Positions 61,398 through 64,000 of a stretch of 64,000 bases of DNA are shown one piece after another (position 1 is the stretch's first letter; every line of letters begins with the position of its first letter). Location: contig OZ023269.1 in NCBI GenBank assembly GCA_964006375.1, positions 60,329,968-60,393,967 on the forward strand, in the 5' to 3' direction. A program made the translations under genes and the position numbers. Source of the stretch: Tillus elongatus. Its lineage: Eukaryota > Arthropoda > Insecta > Coleoptera > Cleridae. The notes beneath the pieces are model-generated. The model did no database searches and had not been told where the DNA came from. It was given only the letters and a program-made list of their open reading frames with translations.

Positions 61398-63332
61398 ATT
61401 GAATGCATATGGTATATAAAAATAAAAAGAAAGCAAAAACCTGAAAATGTACAATCTATGTTCTGCACAGCCATATTCTAAGTCAGGGAGTGACACAGTC
61501 AATTCTCACGTATAACCTAAAATGAGAAGTAAATAACCGTAATTCAAAACTTTTAAGTAAAACATAGAAAAACGATAAATACCTATAGCTTGAGGAAAAA
61601 GCGATGATCAACTATATTGGGATCAGCTATAGCGTAATTTTTACGACCAAAACCATGTAACCGCACCGTGAATATATAATTGACATAAGTTGTGACAAAC
61701 AATATCAAAACTTCGAGTGATAATGCGTTCAGAACAGCATCAATATAAAAAATCCAAAGTCTGAATGCAAAACGTTTAAAAAAAGACCAGTGTAGTATTA
61801 ATGTTCAGAAAAATGTTCATTAATTTTAGTATTCAATTTGTTATAAATAAGAGTAAGATTATATGCTTGAGTTTATTAATGTAAAAAAAAAATGTTGAAT
61901 TATGAATAATTTATGAACAGTTTATGTTTTTCCACGCAGACTTTAAAGAATTTGTTTAAGATTGGTACAAAAGGGTTAGAGTATTATAATTAATTAGATT
62001 TAAAATTACCGCTCGAAGGAACATACTTTTGACTAAGGTAGTTCCATTTAACATTTAATAATTAATATTTGGAACGAAATGATTGTTTTTGAATAATTTT
62101 GTGAATTTGCCATGTGATTGGGACTAAATCAAGTGGTTAAAAATATTTGAAAACGCTAATTGGCAAATTTGATTGGTGATAATAGAAAACAAATGGGAAT
62201 ATCCGGCAAATAATGAAGAGAGAACGAATGTGAACATTGAGGTAGTAAAAGGTTTTTAAAGCTAGGCTGTTAGCAACAACGACAAAAAGTGAATTTTAGA
62301 CCATGTGCCTCGAAATTTAAATAAAAAGTGATAATTGAGACAGTACCTGAGATCAGATGCATAGTCAATGCACCAAAAGTCCATAAAACCAGTGAAAATA
62401 TCACTATTACATCCATCCAAACCGACGCCACACCAGACCAAGGTATTAAATCATAAAAACTTAATACATTTCAGTTGAATGCAGAAAATAAGTGACAGAT
62501 AACCTTAAACAGATCAAACCAGAAGCAATAAAAGTCAAATTAGTCCTTGAATGAAGTAAATAACCTAAGATAAAGGAAACATCCAAATCTAAACCAATTA
62601 GTGAGTAGAAGAGCCGTTAGATCGAGCTACGGACAACCTTGGGTAAGATGAATTAAATAAATTCGCCCATTAAAACAAATGTATATCTATGGAAACCTAA
62701 AATCCAGAAGCGAGGTCTCTATGACAACCGTTTCAAATATAACCAATTGAGTGGGAATTTCAAACAACGAATTGAGTGGGAATTTCAACAAACCCGAGTG
62801 TTGTTTAGTAAATTATAAGCTCAAAAGAGATTTTGATAGTTAGAAAAGGGATCCCAAATAGGTAAATTTAATCACAAGAATAGTTTGTCCATAAATAATT
62901 CAAAAATATTTCTCAAGGAAATTAATAAAGTTTATGTTCTGTTTTTTAAACTAACGACCTCTTTAATTTCATTGACCAAGTAAGGGTATATATAGTTGAA
63001 CGCAAAAGAACTTAGGTCGAGAAAACTGTAAGGGGAATAAACTATATTAAACAGTGCAATTCGTGTCAAAGAATTTTCATTAGAATCCTAAAATAAAATA
63101 ATCCCTGTAGAGAGAGTAAGTTATTACAGCTCTGGCAAAGATAAACGAACATATAAAGGTACATTTTTATTTTAAATAATATAAATAAACAAAGTTTTAC
63201 ATTAATAGGAATATGCATTATAGTTCCATTGACTACAACAGGCGCCCAACATTTAAATCTAAAAAATATCAATAAATTATTACTACATATTGTCATTTAT
63301 TTACAAATATATTACAGTTATAAAAATACAAA
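61398..63332 (+). repeat. Right long terminal repeat-like copy (1.94 kb)
   Basis: It begins ATTGAATGCATATGGTATAT and follows the left copy base by base with scattered differences. It contains two extra segments, about 62010-62388 and about 62531-62848, at the positions where the left copy is short. The TATA box is at about 62986. It ends in TTACAGTTATAAAAATACAAA, after which similarity stops. Confidence 0.7.
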
Positions 63333-64000
63333 TCAGATCGTATAAGTTTTCCCAGTCAGGTGGGTAATTCCGGCCTCTCGTCTTTTTTTTAATGAGAGCA
63401 ATGTATAAACATCCGCACACAGTATCGCCATCTAGTATATGGTGTACTAACGTAGATACCTTGGTTTTGGCGCTCAAAGTTCAGTGCGTTAGCAACAGCG
63501 ATGTATTTGTTTGTGTGTTTTCTAAGTTTCAGTTATAACCAACTGTGCTGTATGGTTGCATTTAAAACCAAAAACCCTTTTGTTCCAGCTGTCACACGAC
63601 ACCCTATTACTATAGAATTTTTCAATAAGATGATAAAAAGTACCGCAAGTAAACTGGTTCACAGGGAAAGCTTTTTATTTATTCATTTTTTTAATAAACT
63701 GTGAACACGTGTTATAAGAATGTAAGATACCCCTCAATATTTTTAACTGTTTCAATTTTTTAGTTCCCTTGTTTTGAGGATATTAATAGTACGCAAAAGT
63801 GATTTTTTGTGTGAAGGTATTTTTTTTAACTAAATTTATTTTTATTAAAAAAAACTGTTTTCCTTTTTCTACGAGATAACTTATACTCAGTATAAAAACT
63901 ATGACAAAATTAACGACTAGGAACTGGGGATGTATAGCTTCTGTAAGAAATGAAATAGTTGCATCAAGCATTACCATTGACGACAATTATTAAATTGTTA
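63333..64000. other. No gene recognised
   Basis: A 67-codon frame at 63501-63704 has no recognisable domain. Nothing else supportable. Confidence 0.3.

Overview
This window is eukaryotic nuclear DNA, most likely from an arthropod and probably an insect. The intergenic DNA is AT-rich and contains long (TA)n and (TTA)n microsatellites, a 44-nt spliceosomal intron, pol III SINEs with target-site duplications, and arthropod-style LINEs, Penelope-like and Ty3/gypsy elements. There are no operons or other prokaryotic features. I cannot fix the order or species from sequence alone.

Host genes occupy little of the window. At the left edge (183-958, minus strand) are the last two coding exons of a Ser/Pro-rich, probably nuclear protein, joined in phase across a 44-nt intron. 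Near 47.5-48.5 kb is a plausible promoter and first exon: a TATA box and initiator at correct spacing, then six 112-bp tandem repeats, then a short ATG exon ending in a consensus splice donor.

The rest is mostly a transposon graveyard with a few young insertions. From left to right: a decayed APE-type LINE with a (TTA)n tail (1.3-5.3 kb); env-like and gag/protease remnants of gypsy-type elements (5.9-8.3 kb); a 2.4-kb palindrome built of inverted copies of a dispersed repeat, one arm carrying a SINE (8.3-10.7 kb); a minus-strand LINE 3' end (11.6-12.7 kb); more copies of the (TA)n-bearing repeat family and two further SINEs (13.4-19.7 kb); an RTE-like LINE remnant (17.8-18.7 kb); head-to-head Penelope-like fragments with a GIY-YIG domain (20.1-21.4 kb); a decayed gypsy RT and an oppositely oriented integrase (24.9-27.4 kb); and a transposase-like gene split by a young gag-less gypsy element with near-identical LTRs (27.4-32.2 kb).

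The right half holds a complete GC-rich LINE with a 13-bp target-site duplication and only one in-frame stop in each ORF (32.8-38.7 kb). Next is a second gypsy element whose gag-to-pro junction carries a betaretrovirus-like -1 frameshift signal (G GGA AAC plus a stem and possible pseudoknot), followed by a G-patch motif and then protease, RT, RNase H and integrase (39.9-44.3 kb). The last 8.4 kb (54.9-63.3 kb) is an LTR-type element whose only recognisable coding part is a gag with a very long coiled-coil N-terminus. It has no pol, its two terminal repeats differ in length because of internal deletions, and a small inverted-repeat element is inserted in it.

The observations most worth following are the gag/pro frameshift with G-patch arrangement, the promoter with its 112-bp array, the coiled-coil-gag element without pol, and the repeat family in which a (TA)n microsatellite occupies a fixed internal position.
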